Positions 34,047-43,561 of a stretch of DNA of 64,000 nucleotides are shown here, piece after piece; the stretch's first letter is position 1; the number at the start of each line of letters is the position of its first letter. The stretch is taken from the NCBI GenBank assembly GCA_947566075.1, contig CANOIM010000002.1, positions 1 to 64,000 of the forward strand. Direction: 5' to 3'. Made by a program: the position numbers and the translations under genes. This DNA comes from an uncultured Eggerthellaceae bacterium. Lineage in GTDB: Bacteria; Actinomycetota; Coriobacteriia; Coriobacteriales; Eggerthellaceae. A model generated the notes under the pieces. It searched no databases, was not told where the DNA came from, and worked only from the letters and a program-made list of their open reading frames with translations.

Positions 34047-36833
34047 ATGGGAATACTATCGAAGCTGTTCACCATCGGAGAAGGCAAGCAACTCAAGAAG
34101 TACCAGGCGAAGGTGGATGAGATCAACGCCCTGGAACCAAAGATGCAGGCCATGACCGATGAAGAGCTCTCAGGGATGACCGACCGTCTGCGAGAGCGCT
34201 ATCAGGCGGGGGAGACGCTGGATGATCTGCTCCCCGAGGCCTTCGCCGCCGTGCGGGAAGCCAGTGTGCGCACCATAGGGCTGCGTCATTTCGATGTGCA
34301 GCTCATCGGCGGCATGGCCTTGAACGCCGGGGAGATAGCCGAGATGAAGACCGGCGAAGGCAAGACGCTCGTCTCCACCTTGGCGGGCTATTTGAATGCC
34401 ATCCCAGGCCACAACGTGCATATCGTCACCGTGAACGATTACCTGGCCAAGCGTGACTCTCAATGGATGGGGCGCATCTACCGCTTCCTGGGGATGAAGG
34501 TGGGCCTCATCCAGAACGGCATGAAGCCCGCTGAGAAGGTGCCAGCCTACCAGGCGGATGTGACCTACGGCACTAATGCGGAATTCGGCTTCGATTACCT
34601 GCGTGACAACATGGTGGTGCGGGCCCAAGACCGCGTGCAGCGCGGGCATCACTTCGCCGTGGTGGACGAGGTTGACTCCATCCTCATCGATGAGGCCCGC
34701 ACGCCGCTGATCATATCGGGCTTGGGAAGCCAGTCCTCGGAGACCTACAAGCGCTTCGCGGCGGTCATGCCGAAGCTCAAGCTGGATGAGGATTTCCAGA
34801 TGGACGAGGCGAAGAAGACCATCAACACCACCGAGGTGGGCCTTGATCGCATCGAATCCATGCTGGGCATAGAGGATATCTACGCTGACCCCTCAGCTCA
34901 ACTGGCCAATCACCTCCAGCAGGCCCTGAAGGCCGAGTTCCTCTTCCACCGTGACGTGGATTACGTGGTGGTAGACGGCGAAGTCAAGATCGTGGATGAG
35001 TTCACCGGTCGCATCATGGAAGGGCGCCGCTACTCCGAAGGGTTGCACCAGGCCATCGAAGCCAAGGAGCATGTGCGCATCCAGCAGGAGAGCCAGACCT
35101 TGGCCACCATCACGCTGCAGAACTACTTCCGCCTCTACGAGAAGCTCTCCGGCATGACCGGCACGGCCATGACCGAAGATGCGGAATTCCGCCAGATCTA
35201 CAAGCTGCCCGTCTTCGCCATCCCGCCCAACCGGCCGGTCCAGCGCCAAGACATGAACGATCTGGTCTACCGCACGGTGGACGCGAAGTTCAACGCGGTG
35301 GCCGATGACATAGCCGAGCGCCATGGCAAGGGCCAGCCTTGCCTGATCGGCACGGTCTCCATCGAAAGCTCTGAGCGGCTCTCGCGCCTCTTGGACAAGC
35401 GAGGCATCCCCCATGAGACGCTGAACGCCAAGCATCATGAGCGCGAGGCCCATATCGTGGCCCAAGCGGGCCGGGTGGGAGCGGTCACCATCGCCACGAA
35501 CATGGCGGGCCGCGGCACTGACATCATCCTCGGCGGCAACGCCGATGTGCTGGCCGAAGACCTCCTGCGCCAGCGTGGCCTTGACCCAGAAGCTCCTCAG
35601 TTAGACGAAGAGGGCCAGCCTGACCCGCTGTTCGCCTCCGATGAGGCGCGGGAGGAGGCCCTGGAGGAAGCGAAGGGGATCTGTGCGGCTGAACAGGAGG
35701 AAGTGCTGGCAGCAGGCGGCCTCTGCGTCATCGGCACCGAACGCCATGAGTCCCGACGCATCGACAACCAGCTGCGTGGCCGTTCCGGCCGTCAGGGAGA
35801 CCCAGGCATCACCCAGTTCTACCTGTCCCTGGAAGATGACCTCATGCGCCTGTTCGGCGGCAATCGGATGGAATCCATCTCAGCCATGATGCAGAAGACG
35901 GGGCTTGAGGATGACATGCCCATCCAGGCTTCTATGGTATCGAAATCCATCGAGAGCGCCCAGCGCCAGGTGGAATCCATGCATTTCTCTGCCCGCAAGA
36001 GCGTCCTGGAATACGACGATGTGATGAACCTCCAGCGCAAGGCCATCTACGAGGAGCGCAATGCCATCCTGGATGGCAAGGAGTTCATCAGCCGCTTCCC
36101 GGAGATCCTGCAGGATTCGGTCAATGCCGTGGTGGCAGAGATGCTGACCTCCGATGATGAGGAGGAATGGGATACCGAGGCCTTGGAGATCTGGGCCGCC
36201 AACATGAGTGGCAAAGACGGCTTCAAGGTGTCTGAGGTAGACCACGACGAAGACCCGGATGTGGTAGCCGAGGCGCTCTATGAATACTTGCTGGGCCTCT
36301 TCGAGGCCAAGAGGGATGCCTTCGGCGAAGAGCTCATGAAGCACCTCACCTCCCAGGTGATGCTGCGCATCATCGATGCGAAGTGGATGGCCCACCTCCA
36401 AGAGATGGATTACCTGAAGACGGGCATCGGTCTGCGCGCCCTGGGCCAGCGTGACCCCTTGGTGGAATACAAGAACGAGGCCTACTCCGCTTTCCAAGCC
36501 CTCACCTCCTCCATGTACGATGATTTCCTGCGCACCATCCTGAGGTTGGAGGTGGCCTTGAGGCCGGGAGGCGAAGCGGAAGAAGAGAAGGCCGCCCCGG
36601 CTGCGAAGCTCACCTATTCCAACCCGGAGGAGAACCTCACCGAAGGCGCGTCTGGTGCGGCCCAGGTTGCGGCACGGCACGCAGCCGGTGCCACTCCTGC
36701 CACTCCTCGGCCTTCCGCTGGGAAGACCCAGACCATCGTGAAGGATAAGGAAGACCCCTTCGCCAACGTAGGACGCAACGATCCCTGCCCCTGCGGTAGC
36801 GGGCTCAAGTTCAAGAAGTGCCATGGCCAATAG
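34047..36833 (+). CDS. secA: Preprotein translocase ATPase SecA
   Basis: 928 aa, full length. DEAD-like motor with MKTGEGKTLVSTL (Walker A, near 100), DEVDSILIDEARTPLIISG, the preprotein crosslinking domain, GRGTDIILGGNADVL, and a C-terminal zinc SEC-C motif PCPCGSGLKFKKCHG. Drives secretion through SecYEG. An SD GAAGGAAG lies upstream. The 122-bp leader holds a short hairpin (GGCCCCG TAAA GGGGCT) and a TAGAAT -10-like box at 33971-33976. Overlaps prfB by 11 bp. Confidence 0.97.
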   Translation: MGILSKLFTIGEGKQLKKYQAKVDEINALEPKMQAMTDEELSGMTDRLRERYQAGETLDDLLPEAFAAVREASVRTIGLRHFDVQLIGGMALNAGEIAEMKTGEGKTLVSTLAGYLNAIPGHNVHIVTVNDYLAKRDSQWMGRIYRFLGMKVGLIQNGMKPAEKVPAYQADVTYGTNAEFGFDYLRDNMVVRAQDRVQRGHHFAVVDEVDSILIDEARTPLIISGLGSQSSETYKRFAAVMPKLKLDEDFQMDEAKKTINTTEVGLDRIESMLGIEDIYADPSAQLANHLQQALKAEFLFHRDVDYVVVDGEVKIVDEFTGRIMEGRRYSEGLHQAIEAKEHVRIQQESQTLATITLQNYFRLYEKLSGMTGTAMTEDAEFRQIYKLPVFAIPPNRPVQRQDMNDLVYRTVDAKFNAVADDIAERHGKGQPCLIGTVSIESSERLSRLLDKRGIPHETLNAKHHEREAHIVAQAGRVGAVTIATNMAGRGTDIILGGNADVLAEDLLRQRGLDPEAPQLDEEGQPDPLFASDEAREEALEEAKGICAAEQEEVLAAGGLCVIGTERHESRRIDNQLRGRSGRQGDPGITQFYLSLEDDLMRLFGGNRMESISAMMQKTGLEDDMPIQASMVSKSIESAQRQVESMHFSARKSVLEYDDVMNLQRKAIYEERNAILDGKEFISRFPEILQDSVNAVVAEMLTSDDEEEWDTEALEIWAANMSGKDGFKVSEVDHDEDPDVVAEALYEYLLGLFEAKRDAFGEELMKHLTSQVMLRIIDAKWMAHLQEMDYLKTGIGLRALGQRDPLVEYKNEAYSAFQALTSSMYDDFLRTILRLEVALRPGGEAEEEKAAPAAKLTYSNPEENLTEGASGAAQVAARHAAGATPATPRPSAGKTQTIVKDKEDPFANVGRNDPCPCGSGLKFKKCHGQ

Positions 36834-37908
36834 GGAACTGGAAGCAGCGGCGTCGCGCTTGGCTGACGCCCGCACCTATCTGAAGATAGACGCCCTGCGC
36901 GAAGAGGTCCAGGCGCTGGATGCGCGCATGGCCAAGCCGGATTTCTGGGATGATGCCCAAGCGGCTCAGAAGGTGTCCAAGGAGGCAGCTGACCTCAAGG
37001 AATCCATAGCCGAATACGAGGCGGCAGCCCAACAGCTGGAAGACGCCCAGGCGGCCTATGAGCTCTCCGAAGAGGATGAGGCCTTCGCGGGCGAATACGA
37101 GTCCGGCATGGCGAAGCTGGACAAGATGCTGGACGGGCTTGAGGTGTCCTCCTGGTTCTCCGGGCGGTTCGACCGCGGCGGGGCCATCCTGTCCATCAAT
37201 CCCGGTCAGGGGGGCCTTGAGGCCCAGGACTGGACGGAGATGCTCTACCGGATGTACAAGCGCTACGCCGAGGCGAAGGGCTGGAACGTCACCGTGCTGG
37301 ACTTGGTGCCCGGTGAGGGCATCGGGCTTGACAAGGCCACCATCCAGGTGGAAGGCAAGAATGCCTTCGGCATGCTCACCTCTGAAGCCGGGGTGCATCG
37401 GCTGGTGCGCATCTCTCCCACTGATGACAAGAAGCGCCGCCATACCACCTTCGCGGGGGTGGAGGTGCTGCCCATCCTGCCGGATGACATAGAGGTGGAG
37501 CTCAACCCTGCTGATGTGCGGGTGGATGTGTACCGTTCCTCAGGCCCCGGCGGTCAGTGCGTGAACACGACGGATTCTGCGGTGCGGCTCACCCATGGCC
37601 CCACGGGTATCGTGGTCACGTGTCAGAACGAGAAGAGCCAGCTCCAGAACAAGGAAGCAGCCTTCCGCGTGCTCAAGGCGAAGCTCTACGAGCTTGAGGA
37701 GCGCAAGCGCCAGGAGGAATTGGAGGGCCTGCGGGGCGAGAAGATGGAGAACTCCTTCGGCAGCCAGATCCGCAACTACGTGCTCTACCCCTACCAGATG
37801 GTGAAGGATACCCGCACCGGCATGGAAACGGGCAATGTGGAAGCGGTGCTGGACGGGGATCTGGAAGAGCTCATCATCGGCTATCACAAATGGCGCGCCA
37901 GCCAATAG
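36823..37908 (+). CDS. prfB: Peptide chain release factor 2, SPF motif altered to SPT
   Basis: 361 aa. Recognises UGA/UAA and releases the peptide. GGQ catalytic loop at 243-245 (GPGGQCVNTTDSAVR). The stop-codon-reading tripeptide normally SPF is S198-P199-T200 (RISPTDDKKRRHTTF). No programmed +1 frameshift: the site where other genes have CTT-TGA reads CTG-AAG in frame (residues 20-21). Overlaps secA by 11 bp, the usual pair. Ends just before a strong terminator. Confidence 0.95.
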   Translation: MANRELEAAASRLADARTYLKIDALREEVQALDARMAKPDFWDDAQAAQKVSKEAADLKESIAEYEAAAQQLEDAQAAYELSEEDEAFAGEYESGMAKLDKMLDGLEVSSWFSGRFDRGGAILSINPGQGGLEAQDWTEMLYRMYKRYAEAKGWNVTVLDLVPGEGIGLDKATIQVEGKNAFGMLTSEAGVHRLVRISPTDDKKRRHTTFAGVEVLPILPDDIEVELNPADVRVDVYRSSGPGGQCVNTTDSAVRLTHGPTGIVVTCQNEKSQLQNKEAAFRVLKAKLYELEERKRQEELEGLRGEKMENSFGSQIRNYVLYPYQMVKDTRTGMETGNVEAVLDGDLEELIIGYHKWRASQ

Positions 37909-37923
37909 CCCGGTCATCGAAGC

Positions 37924-37956
37924 AGAAGCGCCCCGGATCCGGGGCGCTTCTTTGAG
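37924..37956. terminator. Bidirectional terminator between prfB and the NifX-like gene
   Basis: A 12-bp perfect stem (AGAAGCGCCCCG with CGGGGCGCTTCT) with loop GATC, followed by TTTG on the plus strand. It lies between convergent genes. Confidence 0.85.
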
Positions 37957-38006
37957 AGGCCTTTGCAGGGCTCAAGGCCCGCATGGGTGCGGGCTCTCTT
38001 CCTTCG

Positions 38007-38369
38007 CTAGTGCGCGCAGGCATCCTCAAGGGACATCAAGGGGCATTCGCCTTCCAGGAAGCGCTCTACCGCATCCCCTACGATGGGTGTCGTGCGCTCT
38101 GAGTAGACCTGCACGCCCGCTTCGGTGAATCGGGTGAGGGGTGGCATGCCCATGCCCACGGTGAGCATGGCATCGATCCCCAAGCCCAGGGCGAAGCTGA
38201 TCACGCCCCCACAACCCACAGCATCATGGTCGGCGTTCTTGACAGCTTCCACCGCTGTCACCTGACCGTCCTGGATATCCACGAGGGTGAAATAGGGGGC
38301 ATGGCCGAAATGACCAGACCTCATGGCCTTGAGACCCTCTGCGGTCTCGCTGGGAATAGCTAGCTTCAT
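38007..38369 (-). CDS. NifX/NifB-type dinitrogenase iron-molybdenum cofactor-binding family protein
   Basis: 120 aa. Typical small FeMo-co-binding fold: MKLAIPSE start, RSGHFGHAPYFTLVDI, KNADHDAVGCGGVISFALGLGID and GMPPLTRFTEAGVQVY. Found widely in anaerobes without nitrogenase, and no nif genes are seen here. AAGGAGG on the minus strand precedes the ATG at 38369. Likely binds a metal or FeS cofactor; exact role unknown. Confidence 0.88.
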   Translation of the reverse strand: MKLAIPSETAEGLKAMRSGHFGHAPYFTLVDIQDGQVTAVEAVKNADHDAVGCGGVISFALGLGIDAMLTVGMGMPPLTRFTEAGVQVYSERTTPIVGDAVERFLEGECPLMSLEDACAH

Positions 38370-38556
38370 CTTGTCCTCCTTTTGTGCCGCCTCTGGGGCG
38401 GCTTCGCTTCTATCCCCTGCATGATACAACAGTGCCGAGGGCAGGTCATGGAGTTGCCGGGCCACCTCCTCAGAAAGACCGGATACCTCGCCCGCGTCTC
38501 CCTTCCCATCCGATAGAATTCACCTATCGTCTCCAACGGATCCAAGAGGGGTGCAT

Positions 38557-39399
38557 GTGGATACCAAAGACCTAGACCTGACGGCCTCTTTGCTGCGCGA
38601 GGACATCATCTCCATGATCTTCGAAGCGGGAAGCGGGCACCCGGGCGGTTCCCTTTCCTGCGCTGACATCCTGACCGTGCTCTATTTCGGCGGCGTGATG
38701 GAGCATAGCGCCTCAGACGCGGCAGACCCGGCCCGTGACCGGTTCATCCTTTCGAAGGGTCACGGGGCTCCCGCCCTCTATGCCGCCCTGGCCCGAGCGG
38801 GGTACTTCCCCTCTGATGAGCTGCGCACTCTGCGCAAGCTGGGCAGCCGCCTCCAGGGACACCCGGATATGCATCTGGTGCCGGGTGTTGAGGTATCCAC
38901 CGGCTCCCTGGGCCAAGGGCTCTCAGTGGCCTGCGGTGTGGGGCTGGGGCTCAAGATGGATGACATCCCCTCCACGGTGTTCGTGCTGTTGGGGGATGGG
39001 GAATGCCAGGAAGGCCAGGTATGGGAAGCGGCCATGTTCGCCGCCCATAAGCAGCTTGACAACATCGTGGCCATCATTGACCGCAACGGTCTCCAGATAG
39101 ACGGCCGTACGCAGGATGTCTGCAATCCCGAGAGCCTGGAGGATAAGTTCCTCGCCTTCGGTTGGGAAGCAGTGGAGGTTGACGGCCATGACATCTCAGC
39201 GCTCGTAGATACGCTGACGGATATGAAGGCCACGCGCGAAGGGCGGCCGAAGCTCGTCGTGGCGAACACCATCAAGGGCAAGGGCGTCTCATTCATGGAA
39301 GGGGAGGCTTCCTGGCATGGGAAGGCCCCCAACGGGGACCAAGCCCAAGAGGCCCTGGAAGAGCTCAGGGCCGCTCGCATCGAGAGGAGCCGCTCATGA
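38557..39399 (+). CDS. Transketolase, N-terminal (TPP-binding) subunit
   Basis: 280 aa. N-terminal half of a split transketolase with RDRFILSKGHGAPALYA, LGDGECQEGQVWEAAMFA (TPP motif GDG...N-type) and IKGKGVSFMEG. A GTG at 38557 is favoured (AAGAGGGG 5 nt upstream); another GTG at 38551 overlaps the SD. Overlaps the C-terminal subunit gene by 4 bp. Confidence 0.95.
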   Translation: MDTKDLDLTASLLREDIISMIFEAGSGHPGGSLSCADILTVLYFGGVMEHSASDAADPARDRFILSKGHGAPALYAALARAGYFPSDELRTLRKLGSRLQGHPDMHLVPGVEVSTGSLGQGLSVACGVGLGLKMDDIPSTVFVLLGDGECQEGQVWEAAMFAAHKQLDNIVAIIDRNGLQIDGRTQDVCNPESLEDKFLAFGWEAVEVDGHDISALVDTLTDMKATREGRPKLVVANTIKGKGVSFMEGEASWHGKAPNGDQAQEALEELRAARIERSRS

Positions 39400-40373
39400 T
39401 CAAGCTCGCCAGCGCGGAAGAGAGGCAGACCAGGCAGGCCACCCGGGCCGCCTTCGGCCCTGCGCTCATCGAATTGGCCGCAGAGGGTGTTCCGGTGGTG
39501 GCCGTGGACGCTGACCTGTCCGGTTCCACCACCACGGCGAAGCTTGCCGCCTCAAGCCCTGAGAATGCTCATCGGCTCGTGAACGTGGGCATCGCTGAGC
39601 AGAACATGGTGGGCGTGGCGGCAGGCCTGGCCCTTACGGGGAAGGTGGCCTTCACCGGCTCCTTCGCCGTCTTCGGCACGGGGCGCGCCTACGACCAGAT
39701 CCGCAACACGGTCTGCTATTCCAACCTGGATGTGAAGATCTGTCCCACCCATGCGGGCGTTTCGGTGGGCCCTGACGGGGGCACCCATCAGATGCTGGAG
39801 GATATCGCGCTCATGCGGGCGCTTCCGAACATGAGGGTGCTCGTGCCCGCTGACTATGCGGCTGCGCTCTCTGCCATCAAGCTGGCGGCCCGCACCCCCG
39901 GGCCGGTCTACGTGAGGATGGGCCGTGCCAGCGTTCCCTGCGTCTACGCGGCCGGGGCTCAGATGGAATGGGGGCGGGCCCAGGTGCTGCGGGAAGGGTC
40001 TGATGTGACCCTCATAGCCTGTGGGGTTGAGATAGAGGAAGCCCTCACGGCAGCATCAGCGCTGGAAGAGCAGGGCATCAGCGCTGAGGTGATCGACGCC
40101 TTCTCCGTGAAGCCCCTGGACGCTGACACCCTGCTGGCTTCGGTGGCCAAGACCCGCTGCGCCGTGGTGGCCGAGGAGCATTCCATCCTGGGCGGCTTGG
40201 GAGATGCGGTGGCGCGGCTTCTGGCTGAGCATGATCCCATTCCGTGCGAATTCGCGGCAGTGCAGGACCATTTTGGCAAATCCGGCCAGTTCGAAGAGCT
40301 CATGAGCGCTTTTGGTCTTGACAGCACGGCTATCGCTGCTGCGGCTGAGAGGGCTTTGGATCGCAGATCTTGA
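39396..40373 (+). CDS. Transketolase, C-terminal subunit
   Basis: 325 aa. Pyrimidine-binding and C-terminal domains: NVGIAEQNMVGVAAGLA, PTHAGVSVGPDGGTHQ, and IDAFSVKPLDADTLL. It works with the preceding subunit in the pentose phosphate pathway. ATGA overlap gives translational coupling. Confidence 0.95.
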   Translation: MIKLASAEERQTRQATRAAFGPALIELAAEGVPVVAVDADLSGSTTTAKLAASSPENAHRLVNVGIAEQNMVGVAAGLALTGKVAFTGSFAVFGTGRAYDQIRNTVCYSNLDVKICPTHAGVSVGPDGGTHQMLEDIALMRALPNMRVLVPADYAAALSAIKLAARTPGPVYVRMGRASVPCVYAAGAQMEWGRAQVLREGSDVTLIACGVEIEEALTAASALEEQGISAEVIDAFSVKPLDADTLLASVAKTRCAVVAEEHSILGGLGDAVARLLAEHDPIPCEFAAVQDHFGKSGQFEELMSAFGLDSTAIAAAAERALDRRS

Positions 40374-40381
40374 GCATACCT

Positions 40382-40389
40382 GCTAGAAT
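40382..40389 (+). promoter_or_regulatory. Extended -10 promoter for ftsE
   Basis: GCTAGAAT with an upstream TG (TG-C-TAGAAT) lies 45 bp before the GTG start of ftsE. No clear -35. Confidence 0.4.
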
Positions 40390-40434
40390 AGATGAGTTGC
40401 AGTTGAGAACACTGATCGATACGGAGCATGTACT

Positions 40435-41304
40435 GTGGCAATAGATAGATCCCGAGGCACCATGCCTCAAGGGGGCCACCGGGGCAGCCATGCTGGTCAC
40501 GCCGCTGGTCCACAGGGTAGGCCCAGGAACAAGGCCCAGCTCACCAGCCAGCTGACCCAAACCCTGCCTGAGCTGGATGTGGAAGCTACCCGGGCTCAGC
40601 TGGGAACCCCTGTCATCACCTTCGACCATGTCAGCAAGGTGTATCCCGCGCAGCCCAACAAGCCTGCGCTGGCAGATATCTCCTTGCAGATCTACGCAGG
40701 CGAATTTCTCTTCCTGGTGGGTCATTCCGGGTCAGGGAAATCCACGTTCATCAAGCTCCTCACGCGGGAGATACGGCCCACCCAGGGTCATATCTATGTG
40801 GCCGATGAGGATCTCACCACCATGCGGAATTGGCGCGTTCCCTATCTGCGCCGCAACATCGGCTGCGTCTTCCAAGACTTCAAGCTCCTGCCTTCCAAGA
40901 CGGTGTTCGAGAATGTGGCCTTCGCCTTGGAGGTTATCGGCAAGAGCAAGCATGTGGTGAAGACCCAAGTCCCGGAGGTCCTGAGGCTCGTAGGTCTTCA
41001 GGAGAAGTTCGGAAAGCTCCCTGACCAGCTCTCCGGTGGTGAGCAGCAGCGCGTGTCCATCGCCCGGGCCATCGTGAACCGGCCTCCGCTGCTCATCTGC
41101 GATGAGCCTACAGGGAATCTGGACCCGCAGACCTCTCGCGGCATCATGGACCTGCTGGAACGCATTAATCGCACGGGCACCACGGTGCTCGTGGCCACCC
41201 ATGACCGTGAGATGGTAGACAACATGCGCAGGCGCGTCATCGCCCTTGAGCGCGGCCGCCTCACCCGCGACCAGGATCGGGGGGTGTACGGGTTCGATGT
41301 CTAG
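40435..41304 (+). CDS. ftsE: Cell division ATP-binding protein FtsE
   Basis: 289 aa. ABC ATPase: GHSGSGKST Walker A, LSGGEQQRVSIARA signature, LLICDEPTGNLDP Walker B. Carries an N-terminal extension of about 55 residues (hydrophilic, Gly/Gln/His-rich) before the normal start VITFDHVSKVYP. GTG at 40435; an ATG at 40462 is an alternative. Overlaps ftsX by 8 bp. Works with FtsX in cell-wall hydrolase activation at division. Confidence 0.96.
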   Translation: MAIDRSRGTMPQGGHRGSHAGHAAGPQGRPRNKAQLTSQLTQTLPELDVEATRAQLGTPVITFDHVSKVYPAQPNKPALADISLQIYAGEFLFLVGHSGSGKSTFIKLLTREIRPTQGHIYVADEDLTTMRNWRVPYLRRNIGCVFQDFKLLPSKTVFENVAFALEVIGKSKHVVKTQVPEVLRLVGLQEKFGKLPDQLSGGEQQRVSIARAIVNRPPLLICDEPTGNLDPQTSRGIMDLLERINRTGTTVLVATHDREMVDNMRRRVIALERGRLTRDQDRGVYGFDV

Positions 41305-42211
41305 TATCGGCTATTTCTTCAAGGAATCCCTTCAGGGCTTCACGCGCAACCTCTCTACGGCCCTGGGGTCTATCATCACCATCTTCTTGTCATTGCTCAT
41401 CATCGGCGTGTTCTTCGTGGCGGGCGCCATGCTCAACAACCTCATGAAGTCCGTTGAGAGCGAGGTCACCATCACCGCTTACGTCTCTGATGAGGCGTCC
41501 CAGGAAGACATCCAAGCGGTCATGGCCACCATCTCCAACATGGATGATGTTGACACCGTGTCCTTCACCACCAAGGAACAGGCTTTGGAGAATTTCTCCA
41601 ATTCCATGACCTCCAACCCTGAGATCATCGAACAGCTGGATGGCACCAATCCGCTGCCCGCCTCTATCGATGTTGAGCTGACGGATCCGCAATCCGTCCA
41701 AACCGTCGCCCAAGCCATCGAAGGGGATTCCGAATACGTGGCCATCTCCGAGGATCCTTCCAACCCGGGAGATTCCATCAAATATGGCCAGGGCACGGTA
41801 GAGCGGCTCTTCCAGCTGACCAATTACATTCGCTATATCGGCATCACGCTGATCATCCTCTTGATCTTCATCGCGCTGGTCTTCATCAACAACACCATCC
41901 GCTTGGCCATCCTGGCCCGTCGGAAGGAGATAGCCATCATGCGCTTGGTGGGCGCCTCCAATGGCTTCATCCGAGGGCCCTTCCTCATGGAAGGTGCGCT
42001 CCATGCGCTCATCGGCTCATTGTTGGCAGTAGGGGTCATCCAGCTTCTGCGCATGTTCGCGCTGCCTCAGCTCCAGAACGCCATCCGCTTCCTTGATTTC
42101 TCGGTGCCGGATGTGACGTATCTGATCATCTATGGCGGCCTCATCGTGGCGGGTATCATCATCGGCCTCATCGGCTCTGCCATAGCCATGCGCCGGTATC
42201 TCAAGGTCTAG
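41297..42211 (+). CDS. ftsX: Cell division permease FtsX
   Basis: 304 aa. Starts MSSIGYFFKESLQGFTRN; one TM helix, an extracellular domain (about 50-170, EVTITAYVSDEASQEDIQ), then three TM helices, the FtsX topology. The ATG lies inside the ftsE end (8-bp overlap). Confidence 0.95.
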   Translation: MSSIGYFFKESLQGFTRNLSTALGSIITIFLSLLIIGVFFVAGAMLNNLMKSVESEVTITAYVSDEASQEDIQAVMATISNMDDVDTVSFTTKEQALENFSNSMTSNPEIIEQLDGTNPLPASIDVELTDPQSVQTVAQAIEGDSEYVAISEDPSNPGDSIKYGQGTVERLFQLTNYIRYIGITLIILLIFIALVFINNTIRLAILARRKEIAIMRLVGASNGFIRGPFLMEGALHALIGSLLAVGVIQLLRMFALPQLQNAIRFLDFSVPDVTYLIIYGGLIVAGIIIGLIGSAIAMRRYLKV

Positions 42212-42249
42212 TCCCCTTCATCCGATCACGCGGACAAGCAGGTCAGACC

Positions 42250-43557
42250 ATGGCGGAGAAGCGGCGCAATAGCACGGCCTATGTCAAGAAGGTGAGCGCC
42301 TCCTTTCGCGAGCATGCCCGCAATAAGCGGATCGCAGGCTTCTTCATCATCTTCCTGGTGGTGATAGTTGCGTTCATGGCGGGGTTCGCCCTGCGCTCTA
42401 ACGTGCAATTCGCAGAGCTCCTCGGGTTCAATGTGGGTTCAGAAACGGTGAGCACCGGCAAGGTGTCCAAACCGGCGAAGACCACCTACGATGCGCTCTC
42501 AGCACGGGTGGATGAGGTGGAGGACATCCTCTCAACCTACAGCTTGGATGAGATCCATCTGGCTCCTGCCACTGAGACCATGCTGACGGACATGCTCAAG
42601 TCCACCGAAGACCCTTATGCGGAATACTATGACCAGGAGCGCTATGAGGCCTACATCAAGGAGGCGGTCTCCAAGGGGTATCAGGGGATCGGCGTCCTCT
42701 TCGGTGATTACAATGGCCGTGCCTATGCCATAGATGTGCTGGAGGGGTCAGAGGCCCAGGCCAAGGGCGTCACCAAGGGAGATTTCGTCCAGGCCATCAA
42801 TGGGGAATCCGGCCATGTCTGGTCAGCATCTGAGGTGATCGGGGCGCTCGGGCGCATGGAGGGCGAGAACGTCGTCGTCACGTGGATGCGCCCTATCAGC
42901 ATGGATGCTGAGAACGGCAACGAATTCACCACCACCCTGGAATGTCGCGAATACACGGCGGAGAACGTGACCTCTGAGCTGATGGACGAAGATGTGGGCT
43001 ACATCAAGCTGCGTCAGCTGACGGCCAATGCCTCAGAACTGGTCAAGCGGGCGCTGATGGATCTCTCCGCTGCGGGGGCTCAGGCCTTCGTGCTGGACAT
43101 CCGCGATGATCCGGGCGGCTATCTCACCCAATCCTTGGATATCGCCAGCTTCTTCATCCCTTCGGGGACGCTCGTGGGCATCCAGACCTTGGATGGCGTC
43201 AACACGCGCAGCGCCAGCGGCGTTTCGGTCACCGCAGCACCCTTGGTGGTGCTGGTGAATGGCTACACCTCCGCAGCGGCTGAGGTGCTGGCAGCGGCCC
43301 TCCAAGACAACCAGCGCGCCACCACCGTGGGTCAGACCACCATGGGCAAGGGCTCTGTGCAGGTGGTCCGTGAGCTCACCTTCGGCGGTGCCGTTCGCTA
43401 TACAGCCGCTTACTATCTCACGCCTTCGGGACGGGGGATCAACGGGGTAGGGGTGACCCCTGAGCTGATCGTGGGCACCACCGAAGATGGGGATACGCAG
43501 CTTCTGGTGGCGTTGGATACGGCTCGGTCCCTGATAGGCCAGAGCCAAGGGTCTTAG
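42250..43557 (+). CDS. S41 family C-terminal processing peptidase with PDZ domain
   Basis: 435 aa. Cytosolic N-terminus, TM helix about 30-52, PDZ domain about 130-210 (GIGVLFGDYNGRAYAIDVLEG), protease domain with catalytic Ser341 (NGYTSAAAEVLAAAL) and Lys367 (TMGKGSVQ). Extracytoplasmic CtpA-type protease, often next to ftsEX. Ends 4 bp before rnr. Confidence 0.94.
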   Translation: MAEKRRNSTAYVKKVSASFREHARNKRIAGFFIIFLVVIVAFMAGFALRSNVQFAELLGFNVGSETVSTGKVSKPAKTTYDALSARVDEVEDILSTYSLDEIHLAPATETMLTDMLKSTEDPYAEYYDQERYEAYIKEAVSKGYQGIGVLFGDYNGRAYAIDVLEGSEAQAKGVTKGDFVQAINGESGHVWSASEVIGALGRMEGENVVVTWMRPISMDAENGNEFTTTLECREYTAENVTSELMDEDVGYIKLRQLTANASELVKRALMDLSAAGAQAFVLDIRDDPGGYLTQSLDIASFFIPSGTLVGIQTLDGVNTRSASGVSVTAAPLVVLVNGYTSAAAEVLAAALQDNQRATTVGQTTMGKGSVQVVRELTFGGAVRYTAAYYLTPSGRGINGVGVTPELIVGTTEDGDTQLLVALDTARSLIGQSQGS

Positions 43558-43561
43558 TCTC

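Noticed and set aside
37995..38030. nif cluster suggested by the NifX-like protein
   Set aside because: No other nitrogen-fixation gene in the window; such proteins are widespread in non-diazotrophic anaerobes.
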